DNA of 64,000 nt from Lysobacter antibioticus (GTDB lineage Bacteria > Pseudomonadota > Gammaproteobacteria > Xanthomonadales > Xanthomonadaceae): positions 3,637,234 through 3,701,233 of the forward strand of contig NZ_CP013141.1 in the NCBI RefSeq assembly GCF_001442535.1. Direction: 5' to 3'. This document shows positions 48,431 through 58,344 of this stretch, piece after piece (positions within the stretch are counted from its first letter, which is position 1; each line of letters opens with the position of its first letter). The translations under genes and the position numbers were made by a program. A model generated the notes under the pieces. It did not search any database and was not told the DNA's origin. It saw only the letters and a list, made by a program, of their open reading frames with translations.

Positions 48431-49366
48431 ATGATGCATATCGTCGTGCTCGGTGCGGCGGCCGGAGGCGGTTACCCGCAGTGGAATTGCAACACCCCCG
48501 GCAGCCGGCGCGCCTGGCGCCAGGAGCCCGGCCATAAGCGCCGCAGTCAGGCCAGCATCGCGGTCAGCGCCGATGGCGAACGCTGGTTGTTGATCAACGC
48601 CTCGCCCGATTTCCGCCAGCAGGTGCTGGCCATTCCGCGGCTGTGGCCGCAGCGCGGCCTGCGCCATTCGCCGATCGAGGCGGTGCTGCTGACCAGCGGC
48701 GAGATCGACCACATCGCCGGCCTGCTGTCGATGCGCGAACGCCAGCGCTTCGACCTGTGGGCCAGCGCGCGCGTGCTGCAGCTGCTGCGCGATAACGCGA
48801 TCTTCGACGCGCTCGATCCCGAGTACGTAACGCGCAGAGCGCTGACGCTCGATGCGCCGCTCGATGTCGCCGGCCTCGACGCTCCGTTCGGTCTGCGCGT
48901 GACCGCGTTCAGCGTGCCCGGCAAGGTGCCCTTATTCATGGAATCGCGCAGCGGCGGCGACCTCGCCGGCTCGGCCGAGGAAACTGTCGGCCTGGAGATC
49001 TCCGACGGCAGCCAACGCTGTTTCTATATTCCCGGCTGCGCGGCGATGACGCCGGCCTTGCGCGAACGCCTGCGCGGCGCGGCACTGGTGTTCTTCGACG
49101 GCACCCTGTGGCGCGACGACGAGCTGATCCGCGCCGAGGTCGGGCACAAGACCGGTGCGCGCATGGGCCATATGAACATCCTCGGCCAAGGCGAGGGCGA
49201 CGCCGGCGGCACCCTCGCCGCGTTCGCCGACCTCGACGTGCAGCGCAAGCTCTTCATCCATCTCAACACCACCAACCCGGTGCTCGACGAGGCCTCTCCC
49301 GAACGCGCGCACGTCGCCGCGCACGGCTGGGAAGTCGCCGAGGACGGCATGGAGATCAGGCTTTGA
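48431..49366 (+). CDS. pqqB: PQQ biosynthesis protein PqqB
   Basis: 311-residue metallo-hydrolase-fold protein. The N-terminus MHIVVLGAAAGGGYPQWNCN is the PqqB signature, followed by LLTSGEIDHIAGLLSMRERQ in place of the usual HxHxDH cluster. PqqB is an iron-dependent hydroxylase proposed to act on the cross-linked tyrosine-derived intermediate. The protein ends GMEIRL; the codons of this end are duplicated in the spacer before pqqC. It is the second gene of pqqABCDE. Confidence 0.95.
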   Translation: MMHIVVLGAAAGGGYPQWNCNTPGSRRAWRQEPGHKRRSQASIAVSADGERWLLINASPDFRQQVLAIPRLWPQRGLRHSPIEAVLLTSGEIDHIAGLLSMRERQRFDLWASARVLQLLRDNAIFDALDPEYVTRRALTLDAPLDVAGLDAPFGLRVTAFSVPGKVPLFMESRSGGDLAGSAEETVGLEISDGSQRCFYIPGCAAMTPALRERLRGAALVFFDGTLWRDDELIRAEVGHKTGARMGHMNILGQGEGDAGGTLAAFADLDVQRKLFIHLNTTNPVLDEASPERAHVAAHGWEVAEDGMEIRL

Positions 49367-49382
49367 TGGAGATCAGGCTATG
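49349..49382 (+). repeat. 17-bp tandem duplication at the pqqB/pqqC junction
   Basis: ATGGAGATCAGGCTTTG at 49349 and ATGGAGATCAGGCTATG at 49366, a direct tandem pair 17 bp apart. The first copy codes the end of PqqB and the second supplies the GGAG ribosome site for pqqC. Removing one copy would leave pqqB ending on an ATGA overlap with pqqC, as at the other junctions here. Confidence 0.85.
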
Positions 49383-50192
49383 AACGCGCACGCCGTCGAA
49401 GCGGACCCGTCCGAGCAGCGCATCGCCGACGATGCGCTGCTGACTCCGGCGCAACTCGAAGCGCGCCTGCGCGCGATCGGCGCCGAGCGTTATCACGACA
49501 AGCATCCCTTCCATGCGCTGCTGCACAGCGGCCGCCTCAACCGCGGCCAGGTCCAGGCCTGGGCGCTCAACCGGTTCGAGTACCAGCGCTGCATCCCGCT
49601 CAAGGACGCCGCCCTGCTCGCCCGCATCGAAGACCCCGACCTGCGCCGCATCTGGCGCCAGCGCATCGTCGATCACGACGGCGAACGCGCCGGCGACGGC
49701 GGCATCGCGCGTTGGCTGCACCTCACCGATGCGCTCGGCCTCGACCGCGACTTGGTCGAGTCGGGTCGCGGCCTGCTGCCGGCGACGCGTTTCGCGGTCC
49801 AGGCCTATATCCACTTCGTCCGCGAACGCAGCCTGCTCGAAGCCATCGCCTCGTCGCTGACCGAACTGTTCGCACCGAACATCATCGGCCAGCGCGTCGC
49901 CGGCATGCTCGCCCACTACGACTTCGTATCGAAGCCGGCGTTGGCCTATTTCGACTCGCGCCTGCACCAGGCGCCGCAGGATGCCCACTTCGCCCTCGAC
50001 TACGTCAAACAGCATGCCCGCAGCCGCGAGCAGCAGGACGCGGTCTGCGCGGCGCTGCGCTTCAAGTGCGAGGTGCTGTGGTCGATGCTCGATGCCCTCT
50101 ACCTCGCCTATGTCGGCAATGCGCCAGGCGAGGGCCGCATCGACATGATCCCGCCGGGCGCATTCCGCCCGGACCCGGAGCCCGGCGCATGA
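49380..50192 (+). CDS. pqqC: Pyrroloquinoline-quinone synthase PqqC
   Basis: 270-residue cofactor-free oxidase (heme-oxygenase fold) that carries out the last ring closure and eight-electron oxidation to PQQ. Signature segments: [60 protein letters not shown] and [26 protein letters not shown] sits 10 nt before the ATG, supplied by the upstream 17-bp duplication. The stop overlaps the pqqD start as ATGA. Confidence 0.96.
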   Translation: MNAHAVEADPSEQRIADDALLTPAQLEARLRAIGAERYHDKHPFHALLHSGRLNRGQVQAWALNRFEYQRCIPLKDAALLARIEDPDLRRIWRQRIVDHDGERAGDGGIARWLHLTDALGLDRDLVESGRGLLPATRFAVQAYIHFVRERSLLEAIASSLTELFAPNIIGQRVAGMLAHYDFVSKPALAYFDSRLHQAPQDAHFALDYVKQHARSREQQDAVCAALRFKCEVLWSMLDALYLAYVGNAPGEGRIDMIPPGAFRPDPEPGA

Positions 50193-50485
50193 GCGCGACG
50201 ATCGATGCCCGCGCGGTGCCGCGCTTCCCGGCGGGCGTGCGCCTGCAACACGACCGCGCGCGCGAACAATGGGTGCTGCTGGCGCCCGAACGCGTGGTCG
50301 AACTCGACGAGATCGCCCACGCCGTGCTCGCGCGCGTCGACGGCACCGCCGACATCGCCGCGATCGTCGACGCGCTCGCGGCCGAGTACGGCGCCGATGC
50401 CGAACAGGTCCGCGGCGACGTGCTCGAACTGTTCGCCAACCTGCTCGACAAGCGCATGCTCGCGGTCGCAGCGCCGGCCTCATGA
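50189..50485 (+). CDS. pqqD: PQQ peptide chaperone PqqD
   Basis: 98-residue RiPP recognition element that binds the PqqA peptide and delivers it to PqqE. Winged-helix fold with typical [20 protein letters not shown] and a [20 protein letters not shown] segment followed by [24 protein letters not shown] overlaps with both neighbours (pqqC at 50189-50192 and pqqE at 50482-50485) imply tight translational coupling. Confidence 0.95.
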   Translation: MSATIDARAVPRFPAGVRLQHDRAREQWVLLAPERVVELDEIAHAVLARVDGTADIAAIVDALAAEYGADAEQVRGDVLELFANLLDKRMLAVAAPAS

Positions 50486-51648
50486 CCGCGGCGACGCCAT
50501 CGCCGACACCGGCTGCCGCGGTGGCGCCGCCACTGCGCGCCGAACGCGTACCGGCACCGCCGCTCGCGGTACTGCTAGAACTCACCCATCGCTGCCCGCT
50601 GTCCTGTCCCTATTGCTCCAATCCGCTGCAACTGGTCGGTCTGCGCGATGAGCTGGCGACCGCCGACTGGCTGCGCGTGCTCGGCGAAGCCGCCGAACTC
50701 GGCGTGCTGCAGGTGCACTTCTCCGGCGGCGAGCCGACCCTGCGCAAGGACTTGCCCGAACTGCTGCAACACGCGCGTTCGCTGGGCCTGTACTGCAACC
50801 TGATCACCTCCGGGGTCGGCGTCGAGCGCGAACGTCTGCTCGCCCTGCAACAGGCCGGCCTGGATCATCTGCAACTGAGCATCCAGGACAGCGAGGAACG
50901 CGGCGCCGACCGCATCGCCGGGTATGCCGGCAGCCATCGGCGCAAGCTCGCCCTGGCGCGCTGGTGCGGCGAACTGGGCCTACCGCTGACCCTCAATGCA
51001 GTGGTCCATCGCCACAACGCCGAACGCGTCGCGGCGATGATCGAACTCGCGCTCGATCTCGGTGCCGGCCGGCTCGAAGTCGCCCACACCCAGTACTACG
51101 GTTGGGGCCTGAAGAACCGCGCCGCGCTGATGCCGACCCGGGCGCAGCTCGACGCCGTCACCGCCGTGGTCGAGGACGCGCGCCTGCGCCTGCGCGGCAC
51201 CCTGACCATCGACTACGTCACCCCCGACTATTACGCGCGCCGCCCCAAGGCCTGCATGGGCGGCTGGGCGCAGCGCTTCGTCAACATCACCCCGGAAGGC
51301 AAGGTCCTGCCCTGCCATGCCGCCGAGACCATCGCCGACCTGCATTTCGATTCGGTGCGCGAACGCGGCCTCGGCGAGATCTGGCGCGAGTCGGACGCCT
51401 TCCAGCGTTATCGCGGCACCGACTGGATGCCGGAACCCTGCCGCGGCTGTGAGCGCCGCGAGATCGACTGGGGCGGCTGCCGTTGCCAGGCGCTGGCCCT
51501 GAGCGGACGCGCCGACACCCTGGACCCGGTCTGCGATCGCTCGCCCGACCACGCCGGCGTGCGCGAACTGGCCGAGCGCGAATCGCAGGCGCCGGCGCCG
51601 GAATTCGTCTATCGCAAGATCCGGCCCGCGGGCAACCGCGCGCCCTGA
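50482..51648 (+). CDS. pqqE: PqqA peptide cyclase PqqE (radical SAM)
   Basis: 388-residue radical SAM enzyme that makes the carbon-carbon link between Glu and Tyr of PqqA. The SAM cluster motif is C38-PLS-C42-PY-C45 ([17 protein letters not shown]). A SPASM-type C-terminus has cysteines in [17 protein letters not shown], and [20 protein letters not shown] plus DPVC. It needs PqqD as chaperone. Last gene of the operon. No pqqF protease gene follows; the protease may be elsewhere, as is common. Confidence 0.96.
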   Translation: MTAATPSPTPAAAVAPPLRAERVPAPPLAVLLELTHRCPLSCPYCSNPLQLVGLRDELATADWLRVLGEAAELGVLQVHFSGGEPTLRKDLPELLQHARSLGLYCNLITSGVGVERERLLALQQAGLDHLQLSIQDSEERGADRIAGYAGSHRRKLALARWCGELGLPLTLNAVVHRHNAERVAAMIELALDLGAGRLEVAHTQYYGWGLKNRAALMPTRAQLDAVTAVVEDARLRLRGTLTIDYVTPDYYARRPKACMGGWAQRFVNITPEGKVLPCHAAETIADLHFDSVRERGLGEIWRESDAFQRYRGTDWMPEPCRGCERREIDWGGCRCQALALSGRADTLDPVCDRSPDHAGVRELAERESQAPAPEFVYRKIRPAGNRAP

Positions 51649-51796
51649 GCCTCGCCAGGGCGCGACACGCGCACGTTGCGCTTAGAACGACCGCCATCCG
51701 ACCGAACGGCGACCTGCACCGTACAAGCGGAACAGTGTGCCTCGCCCACCCAGGTCCGCGCGGGCATACTCGGCCGACTCCCCGCAGGAATCCGCC

Positions 51797-53431
51797 ATGT
51801 CCGCCACGCCCGCGCTGCGCCTGAGCGCCGTCGCGCTCGTCCTGGCCGTCGCCGGCTGCGCGAGCAGCGGCACGCCGCGCCCGACCCGCCCGGCCGTGCC
51901 GGCCGACCTGCCGCGCGGTTTCCTGCCCGCCGACCCGCTGCGCCTCACCGAAACCGACAGCGCGACCCTGGCCGCACGCATGGCCGCGGGCGACTTCAGC
52001 AGCTCCAAACTGACCCAGGCCTACCTCGACCGCATCGCCGCGCTCGACGACGACGGGCCGAGGCTCAATGCGGTGATCGAACTCAACCCGAACGCTCTGG
52101 CCGAGGCGCGCGCACTCGACGAAGAACGCAAGGCCGGCAAATTGCGCGGCCCGCTGCACGGCATCGCGGTGCTGATCAAGGACAACATCGATGCCACGCC
52201 GATGGTCAATTCGGCCGGCTCGCTGGCCTTGGCCGCGCACCGCCCGCGGCAGGACGCGCCGCTGGTCGCCGCGCTGCGCCAGGCCGGCGCGGTGATCCTC
52301 GGCAAGACCAACCTCAGCGAGTGGGCCAACTTTCGCTCGACCCGCTCGATCTCCGGCTGGAGCGGCCGTGGCGGCCTGACCCGCAATCCCTACGCGCTCG
52401 ACCGCACCGCCTGCGGCTCCAGCAGCGGCACCGGCGCCGCCATCGCCGCCAGTCTGGCCACCCTCGGCGTCGGCACCGAAACCGACGGCAGCATCCTGTG
52501 CCCGGCGGCCATGAACGGTCTGGTCGGCTTCAAGCCCAGCGTCGGCCTGGTCAGCCGCGCCGGCATCATCCCGATCTCGCACAGCCAGGACAGCGCCGGC
52601 CCGATGGCGCGCAACGTCACCGATGCCGCGCGACTGCTGAGCGTGCTCGCCGCGGCCGACGCCGGCGGCGACGCCGCCGCGCAGGCCGCCGCCGGCAAAC
52701 GCATCGACGACTACGTCGCGACGCTCGATGCCGAGTCGTTGCGCGGCGCCCGCCTGGGTTTCATCCGCGACGCCGGGGTCAAGACGCCTCCATCGATCGA
52801 CGCGGTGCTCGAACGCACCTTCAAGGGCATGCGCGATGCCGGCGCGACCATCGTCGAGGTGCGCATGCCGACCGCCGGGCAATGGGACGCGGCCGAGTTC
52901 CAGGTGCTGCTGTACGAATTCAAGGACGGCGTCGAGCGCTACCTGCGCGAACACGATGCGCCGGTCAAAACGCTGAGCGAGCTGATCGCTTTCAACCGCG
53001 CCAACGCCGCCACCGAGATGCCTTACTTCGACCAGGAACTGCTCGAACAGGCCAACAAGAAAGGCAGCCTCAAAGACGCGGCCTATCGCAAGGCCGCGGC
53101 CCGCGCGCGCCAGCTCGCCGGTGCCCAGGGCATCGATGCGGTGATGAAGCGGCACAAGCTCGACGCCCTGATCGCGGTGGCGACGACCCCGGCCTTCATG
53201 GTCGACGCGGTCAACGGCGACCCCTTCGGCGGCGCCAGTTGGGGCGCGGCCGCGGTGGCCGGCTACCCGAGCCTGACCGTGCCGCTGGGCGAAGCCTCGG
53301 GTCTGCCGGTCGGCATGGTCTTCATGGGCCGGCGCTGGAGCGATGCGAAGCTGTTGTCGCTGGGTTATGCCTTCGAGCAACTGACCCAGGCGCGCACCGC
53401 ACCGCGCTATCGGGCGACGTTGAATCCCTGA
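51797..53431 (+). CDS. Amidase-signature family lipoprotein
   Basis: 544 residues. It starts with a lipoprotein signal: MSATPALRLSAVALVLAVAG followed by lipidated Cys21. The amidase signature shows catalytic Lys128 in VLIKDNIDATPM, the cis-Ser in CGSSSGTGAAIAASL (about 208-210) and nucleophile Ser232 in GTETDGSI. The enzyme probably hydrolyses an amide in the periplasm. The ATG at 51797 was chosen since the signal peptide begins there. It is 148 bp after pqqE on the same strand; a functional link to PQQ is not shown. Confidence 0.9.
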   Translation: MSATPALRLSAVALVLAVAGCASSGTPRPTRPAVPADLPRGFLPADPLRLTETDSATLAARMAAGDFSSSKLTQAYLDRIAALDDDGPRLNAVIELNPNALAEARALDEERKAGKLRGPLHGIAVLIKDNIDATPMVNSAGSLALAAHRPRQDAPLVAALRQAGAVILGKTNLSEWANFRSTRSISGWSGRGGLTRNPYALDRTACGSSSGTGAAIAASLATLGVGTETDGSILCPAAMNGLVGFKPSVGLVSRAGIIPISHSQDSAGPMARNVTDAARLLSVLAAADAGGDAAAQAAAGKRIDDYVATLDAESLRGARLGFIRDAGVKTPPSIDAVLERTFKGMRDAGATIVEVRMPTAGQWDAAEFQVLLYEFKDGVERYLREHDAPVKTLSELIAFNRANAATEMPYFDQELLEQANKKGSLKDAAYRKAAARARQLAGAQGIDAVMKRHKLDALIAVATTPAFMVDAVNGDPFGGASWGAAAVAGYPSLTVPLGEASGLPVGMVFMGRRWSDAKLLSLGYAFEQLTQARTAPRYRATLNP

Positions 53432-53502
53432 GCTGCAAGCGGCGGCGGAGACGCTGAGCTCGCTCGCTTTGTCGACGCCCCACGGCCTCGATTCGCGAGC
53501 GA

Positions 53503-54507
53503 TCAATCGCGCAGGAAGGCCGCGGTCGTCGACCACAGCGCCGTGCGCCGCGGTTGCAGATGCAGCCAATGATTGCCGCCTGAAATCTTGACGTCGCGCC
53601 GCTCCGACGCCCCGCTGAGTTCGGCGTACAGTCGCGCGGCATCGGCATCGGTGGTGACGTGGTCCCACTCGCCGCGAACGATCAAAGTCGGCTGACGCAG
53701 GCGCGTATTGTCGACCAAGGCTTGCCCGGCCCAGAGCCGGTCGATATCGGCCATCGGCCCGGTCGGAATCCGTACCGACGGCGGGTTGCGCGTGGCCGAC
53801 GCTTCATCGCTGGCCAGATACGCCCGGCACCAGCGCTCCAGCTCTTGCGCACCTACCGGCGTGGCCGCGTCCGCGGGCAGCCCCGAGCGCTGGCGCGGCC
53901 GTTGATCGGCCGCGCCGATCAGCGTCCAGGCCGGCTTAGGCTCATTGCCTGGAGGGCCTTCGCGAGTCGAAACCGGCCCGAACAACACCAGCTTGCTCAC
54001 CGCGTCGGGATGCTCGATCGCCGCTTGCCGCGCCGGCAACGTGCCCCAGGAATGCGCGAGCAGATGGATCGGCGCGTGCGGGCGCTCGCGCCGGATCGCG
54101 GCGATGGCGGCGGCGATCTGCGCCGCGCCCATGCGGTAGTCGCCCCAGGGCGGCGCCGAGTCCGCAGCGGCGCGGAACACCTCGGGCCGCTGCGAGTAGC
54201 CGTATCCGGCGAAATCCAGCCCCCAGGCATCGAAGCCCTGCGCCTGCAGATGGTCCAGCCACGACCTGCCGTCCATGCGCCAGCCGATCGATAGCTCGCA
54301 GGGAAACGTGGCGCCGTGAACGTACAGCACGACCGGGCCGGTACCCGGCTCCCGCACGAGCGACAATCGCAAGATTTCACCATCCAAGGCGCATGCGGCC
54401 GAGCGTCGTTCGCGCGCAGACCGATCGCCCGCTGCCATCGCCGGCAGCGGCAACATCGACAACGCCATCGCGGATAGCGGCCAGGTCATCAGATCGCGTC
54501 GTTTCAT
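53503..54507 (-). CDS. Exported alpha/beta hydrolase
   Basis: About 334 residues. The start MKRRDLMTWPLSAMALSMLP LP resembles a signal peptide, with a twin-Arg pair. The alpha/beta-hydrolase fold follows: oxyanion region LYVHGATFP, nucleophile in LLAHSWGTLPA, acid in RGEWDHVTTDADA and catalytic His in SGGNHWLHLQ. Members with these motifs include haloalkane-dehalogenase-like, epoxide hydrolase and esterase relatives; the substrate is unknown. An ATG three codons upstream at 54516 is an alternative start. Convergent with the amidase gene. Confidence 0.82.
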   Translation of the reverse strand: MKRRDLMTWPLSAMALSMLPLPAMAAGDRSARERRSAACALDGEILRLSLVREPGTGPVVLYVHGATFPCELSIGWRMDGRSWLDHLQAQGFDAWGLDFAGYGYSQRPEVFRAAADSAPPWGDYRMGAAQIAAAIAAIRRERPHAPIHLLAHSWGTLPARQAAIEHPDAVSKLVLFGPVSTREGPPGNEPKPAWTLIGAADQRPRQRSGLPADAATPVGAQELERWCRAYLASDEASATRNPPSVRIPTGPMADIDRLWAGQALVDNTRLRQPTLIVRGEWDHVTTDADAARLYAELSGASERRDVKISGGNHWLHLQPRRTALWSTTAAFLRD

Positions 54508-54585
54508 CGCAGCCATCGCATAGGAAGATGGCGCGATTGTGCGCATCGCATCGTCGGAACGATTCGGCCGGCAGCGAAGCGTAAG

Positions 54586-55307
54586 GTTGCCGTTGCCGTT
54601 GCCGTAAAGAGCTTGGCGAAATTTCGAACTAGCGATGCGATCGTAGACCCGGAGGGCGGCGCACAGGACGTGCGCCGTTTTCCGATAAGACAGGGACGTC
54701 TTATCGGAAAATCCCGGCGCGGGCTGCGTGCTCGCAGGGGAGCTTCGTCAAGGAAAAGCACTTTTCTTTGGTGACTTTCTTTTGGGGCTTTGGCCAAAAG
54801 AAAGTTACCCGCACCCTTTAGGGGGCGGAAGCTCTGCACTTGCTTGAGCCACGCAGTACCGCGATCCACCCCTGTAGGAGCGACATAAGTCGCGACTGCG
54901 ACGCATCAATCTCGCGCCGCTACCAACCGCAGCCCGTCAGGGTAGGAGCGGCGTCCTACTGGATTTCCTTCGGTCACAAGCCGCGACCACGCCGTCGCAG
55001 TCTCGCGGCGCATCTTTAAAGCAAGATCCAGATCAAACGCCAAAAGCTTCCGCCACTAAAGCGGCGGGTTACTTTCTTTTGTCATAAGCAACAAAAGAAA
55101 GGTAACCAAAGAAAAATGCTTTTCTTTGAATCACAGGCCCGCGCGCGCGGTGCGTCCGCAGGGATTTTTCATACGGGACATCCCTGTCCCGATGAAAAAC
55201 GGCGCGCATCCATGCGCGCCGCCCTCCGGGTCTTCGATTGCCTTCGCTAGTACGAGGCTACGCACAGCAACGGCAACGGCAACGGCACCGGCGCCGGCGC
55301 CGGCAAT
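54586..55307. repeat. Composite hairpin element, copy C (paired inverted arms with REP core)
   Basis: Left edge: (GTTGCC)x3 at 54586-54603. Left arm hairpins: 54657-54677, 54678-54711, 54770-54809. The core holds REP-like copies at 54874 and 54942. Right arm hairpins: 55067-55107, 55165-55199, 55200-55221. Right edge: seven hexamers from AGCAAC through GGCAAC and GGCGCC at 55266-55307. Left arms of A and C are alike (middle stem with GATAAGAC). Right arms of A and C and the left arm of B are alike (middle stem with CGGGACA). No transposase. Short inner frames are ignored. Confidence 0.85.
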
Positions 55308-55361
55308 CTCCCCTTGTGCGCCACGTCGCGGACATCTCTCCATCCACCGCCACATCGCCAA

Positions 55362-55392
55362 ACAAAAAGCCCGCCTTGCGGCGGGCTTTTGT
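55362..55392 (-). terminator. Intrinsic terminator after the DAHP synthase gene
   Basis: ACAAAAAGCCCGCC / GGCGGGCTTTTGT around a TTGC loop. It is 35 bp past the DAHP synthase stop codon on the minus strand, with T runs on both strands. Confidence 0.9.
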
Positions 55393-55426
55393 CTTGCGGT
55401 GGATCGACCGAACCTGAAGCGAAATC

Positions 55427-56815
55427 TCAGGCCGGCGCGGCGATCTGCGCTTGCTTGCGCACGATCAGCATCGCCACTTCCAGCGCCTGCTCGTAGTTCA
55501 GGCGCGGGTCGACCGTGGAGCGATAGGCGCGGTCGAGATCGCTCTCGGTCAGTTCGCGCGCGCCGCCCAGGCATTCGGTCACGTCTTCGCCGGTCAGCTC
55601 CAGGTGCACGCCGCCCATGCGCGTTCCGGCCGCCGCGTGCAGCTCGAACGAGGTCTCGATCTCGGCACGGATGTTGCGGAAACGACGGGTCTTGTAGCCG
55701 TTGCTGGTGCTCTCGGTGTTGCCGTGCATCGGGTCGCAGACCCACAGCACGCGACGGCCGTCGCGACGCATCGCGTCGAGCAGCGGCGGCAGCTTCTCGG
55801 CGATGTGGCTCGCGCCCATGCGGTGGATGAAGGTCAGGCGGCCCGGCTCGTCCTCGGGGTTGAGCAGGTCGATCGTGCGCAGCAGTTGGTCCGGCGTCAC
55901 CGACGGACCGACCTTGAGCGCGATCGGGTTGCGGATGCCGCGGAAGTATTCGGCGTGGGCGCCGTCGACCGCTGCGGTGCGCATGCCGATCCACGGGTAA
56001 TGGGTGCTGAGATTGAAGAAGCCCCAGTGACGTGGCACCTGCCGGGTCAACGACTCTTCGTACGGCAGCAGCAAGGCTTCGTGCGAGGTGTAGAAGTCGA
56101 CGCGGTTGAGGTTGTGCACCTCGGAACCCGACAGCGTCTCCATGAAGCGCACCGCATCGCCGATGGCGTTGACCATGCGCCGGTACTCGTCGGCCAGCGG
56201 CGAGTGGCCGACCCAGCTCAGGTTCCAGTACTCGGGATGGTGCAGGTCGGCGAAACCGCCGTCGATCAGGGCGCGGACGAAGTTCATCGTCATCGCCGAA
56301 CGCGCATGCGCCTTGATCATGCGGCGCGGGTCGGGCTTGCGCGCGGCCTCGTTGAAGGCCGGCGCGTTGACCATGTCGCCGCGGTAGCTCGGCAGGGTCA
56401 CCCCGTCGATGGTCTCGGTGTCGGCCGAACGCGGCTTGGCGTACTGGCCGGCGAAGCGGCCGACACGCACGACCGGCTTGCGCATGCCGTGCACGAGCAC
56501 CAGGCTCATCTGCAGCAGCACCTTCAGGCGGTTGGAGATCACGTCCGAGGAGCACTGGTCGAAGCTCTCGGCGCAATCGCCGCCCTGCAGCAGGAAGCGC
56601 TTGCCTTCCTGCGCCTCGGCGAGCTGCTGCTTGAGCGAGAGGATCTCCCACGAAGTCACCAGCGGCGGCAGATGACGCAGTTCCTGCAACGCGGATTCCA
56701 ACTCGGCCGCGTCCGGATAATTCGGCAACTGCAGTGCGGTGCGCTCGCGCCAGGACGTCGGCGTCCAGTCGGCGGGAAGGTTGACGGCACGCAGGTTGCG
56801 ATCGGAGGCGCTCAT
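55427..56815 (-). CDS. Class II 3-deoxy-7-phosphoheptulonate (DAHP) synthase
   Basis: 462-residue plant-like (type II) DAHP synthase, which condenses PEP and erythrose 4-phosphate in the first step of the shikimate pathway. Signatures include LLQGGDCAESFDQCSSDVIS, GRFAGQYAKPRS, MTMNFVRALIDGGFADLHHP EYWNL, and WVCDPMHGNTEST. The family is distinct from E. coli AroF/G/H. It starts MSASDRNLRAVNLPADWTPT and ends before a strong terminator. Feedback control cannot be told from the sequence. The neighbour upstream on the same strand is dsbB. Confidence 0.95.
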   Translation of the reverse strand: MSASDRNLRAVNLPADWTPTSWRERTALQLPNYPDAAELESALQELRHLPPLVTSWEILSLKQQLAEAQEGKRFLLQGGDCAESFDQCSSDVISNRLKVLLQMSLVLVHGMRKPVVRVGRFAGQYAKPRSADTETIDGVTLPSYRGDMVNAPAFNEAARKPDPRRMIKAHARSAMTMNFVRALIDGGFADLHHPEYWNLSWVGHSPLADEYRRMVNAIGDAVRFMETLSGSEVHNLNRVDFYTSHEALLLPYEESLTRQVPRHWGFFNLSTHYPWIGMRTAAVDGAHAEYFRGIRNPIALKVGPSVTPDQLLRTIDLLNPEDEPGRLTFIHRMGASHIAEKLPPLLDAMRRDGRRVLWVCDPMHGNTESTSNGYKTRRFRNIRAEIETSFELHAAAGTRMGGVHLELTGEDVTECLGGARELTESDLDRAYRSTVDPRLNYEQALEVAMLIVRKQAQIAAPA

Positions 56816-56875
56816 TTCCTTGGTTTCCAGTTGGGGACAGCGGTGGGGATCGAGTGAGGCGGGGACTCTATTGAA

Positions 56876-57376
56876 TCAACGACGGCGGAACGCGGCATAG
56901 GCCGCCCAGACCGCCAGGACTATGAAGCAGATCAGGCTCCAGGCCGGCATGGCCAGGCCGAGGAAGCTCCAGTCGACCGCGGCGCATTCGCCGGAACCGG
57001 TCATGACCTTGCGGATCACCCCGGCGATCGGCATCGCATCGAGCATGTAGTCCAGCCCCGGGCCGCAGGCCGGGACCTGGTCCGGCGGCAGGTGCTGCAG
57101 ACGTACGTGGTTGCCGGCGACGGCGATGCCGGCGAGCGAGGCCAGCAGGGCCAGCACGCCGTAGCTGCGGCGTCCGCCGGCCTTTTTCGGGCCATGCAGG
57201 GCGCCGGCCAGGAATACCAGGCCGAGGGCGAAGAAGGCGACGCGCTGGAAGATGCACAGCGGGCAGGGTTCGAGGTGCTGGTACAGCTGCAGGTAGAACG
57301 CGTACGCAAGCAGGCCCGTGCAGGCCAGGAAGCCGAGCAGGTACTGGGTCCGGAAAGAGGCTTTGAAGGGGTTCAT
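56876..57376 (-). CDS. dsbB: Disulfide bond formation protein DsbB
   Basis: 166-residue inner-membrane protein with four helices that reoxidises DsbA and passes electrons to ubiquinone. The first redox pair is in LEPCPLCIFQRVAFF (Cys38, Cys41), and the second periplasmic pair in VPACGPGLDYMLD and GSGECAAVDWSFLGL. The motif HLEPCPLCIFQR is diagnostic of the DsbB family. The ATG at 57376 is chosen over one at 57412 that adds 12 charged residues. It is separated by 60 bp from the DAHP synthase gene downstream. Confidence 0.93.
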   Translation of the reverse strand: MNPFKASFRTQYLLGFLACTGLLAYAFYLQLYQHLEPCPLCIFQRVAFFALGLVFLAGALHGPKKAGGRRSYGVLALLASLAGIAVAGNHVRLQHLPPDQVPACGPGLDYMLDAMPIAGVIRKVMTGSGECAAVDWSFLGLAMPAWSLICFIVLAVWAAYAAFRRR

Positions 57377-57578
57377 GTTCACACCATACGGGTCTGGGTC
57401 GGGTCGTGCCAATGTCGGATAGGCATGTCGCTACGCAACGTGGCGTTTCGTCGCAGCAACATCGACTGCGCCGGGCCGGAAAAGTTGCGTCGCGAAACCG
57501 ATTGCCCCTCGAAACCCGTCTCCCATAATCATTACCGCCGCAACCGTTGCCGAAGTAACCGTCGCCGAAAAGCAAAAA

Positions 57579-57597
57579 CCCCGGCCGGGGCCGGGGC
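57579..57597 (-). terminator. Terminator at the end of the ribosomal alpha operon
   Basis: On the minus strand GCCCCGGCC...GGCCGGGG is followed by TTTTTGC; this GC-rich stem lies 87 bp past the rplQ stop. The 307-bp gap to dsbB otherwise shows no gene. Confidence 0.8.
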
Positions 57598-57683
57598 TTC
57601 GCTAGCTGGGCGAGCGACCATCGCCGGTCGCCTGCCTGGGGCTTGCATGTCGTATCGCAGCGCCGGTCGCCCGGCGCCGGCGA

Positions 57684-58058
57684 TCACTCGGCCGCGGCTT
57701 GCGGACGATCGACCAGTTCGACGTAGGCCATCGGCGCATTGTCGCCAGCGCGGAAACCGCACTTGAGGATGCGCAGGTAACCGCCCGGACGCGAGGCGTA
57801 ACGCGGGCCGAGTTCGACGAACAAGGTGCCGACGGCTTCCTTGTCGCGCAGGCGCGAGAAGGCCAGGCGGCGGTTGGCGACGCCGTCCTTCTTGGCGAGG
57901 GTGATGAGCGGCTCGGCAACGCGACGCAGCTCCTTCGCCTTCGGCAGGGTGGTGCGGATGAGACCGTGCTTGATCAGCGAAGCGGCCATGTTGGTGAACA
58001 TGGCGTCGCGGTGAGCACTGGTGCGGCTGAACTTACGGCCGGATTTCTGGTGGCGCAT
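57684..58058 (-). CDS. rplQ: 50S ribosomal protein L17
   Basis: 124 residues beginning [20 protein letters not shown] followed by [18 protein letters not shown], the L17 signature. Last gene of the alpha operon. It is 286 bp after rpoA, an unusually wide gap with hairpins. A terminator follows. Confidence 0.97.
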   Translation of the reverse strand: MRHQKSGRKFSRTSAHRDAMFTNMAASLIKHGLIRTTLPKAKELRRVAEPLITLAKKDGVANRRLAFSRLRDKEAVGTLFVELGPRYASRPGGYLRILKCGFRAGDNAPMAYVELVDRPQAAAE

Positions 58059-58344
58059 GGTTGGGATTCCTGATGAATGTCGTAACTGTTGGAGATCGCT
58101 GTCGCCATCCAGGCGTTGGAGCATTGGACTGCGGTTGGTCCGAACCGGCCTTCCCTGACCGGCGAGCCGCGGACTTAAGGTCCGTCGGCGTGTGTTGCGG
58201 TGTTGCTCTTACTGAGTTGCCTGAATCAGAAATCCACGCTTCGGCTGAGCTTCGGCGTGGATTTCTTTTCGTTCCCCGGCCCTGCGCAGCGCGCCGGGCC
58301 TTCGCCCAAGCCGCGCGGCAGTGCCGCGCGGGCTAGGCTTGGGT
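58059..58344 (-). other. 286-bp hairpin-rich spacer between rpoA and rplQ
   Basis: On the minus strand it has CCGCGCGGCACTGCCGCGCG (58310-58330) and AAATCCACGC...GCGTGGATTT (about 58229-58268), the second followed by T-rich sequence. rpoA and rplQ are usually within 50 bp; these stems may attenuate or process the rplQ message. No gene. Confidence 0.6.

Noticed and set aside
51649..51796. pqqF-type protease gene after pqqE
   Set aside because: The gap holds no gene, and the next gene is an amidase-signature lipoprotein without protease motifs.
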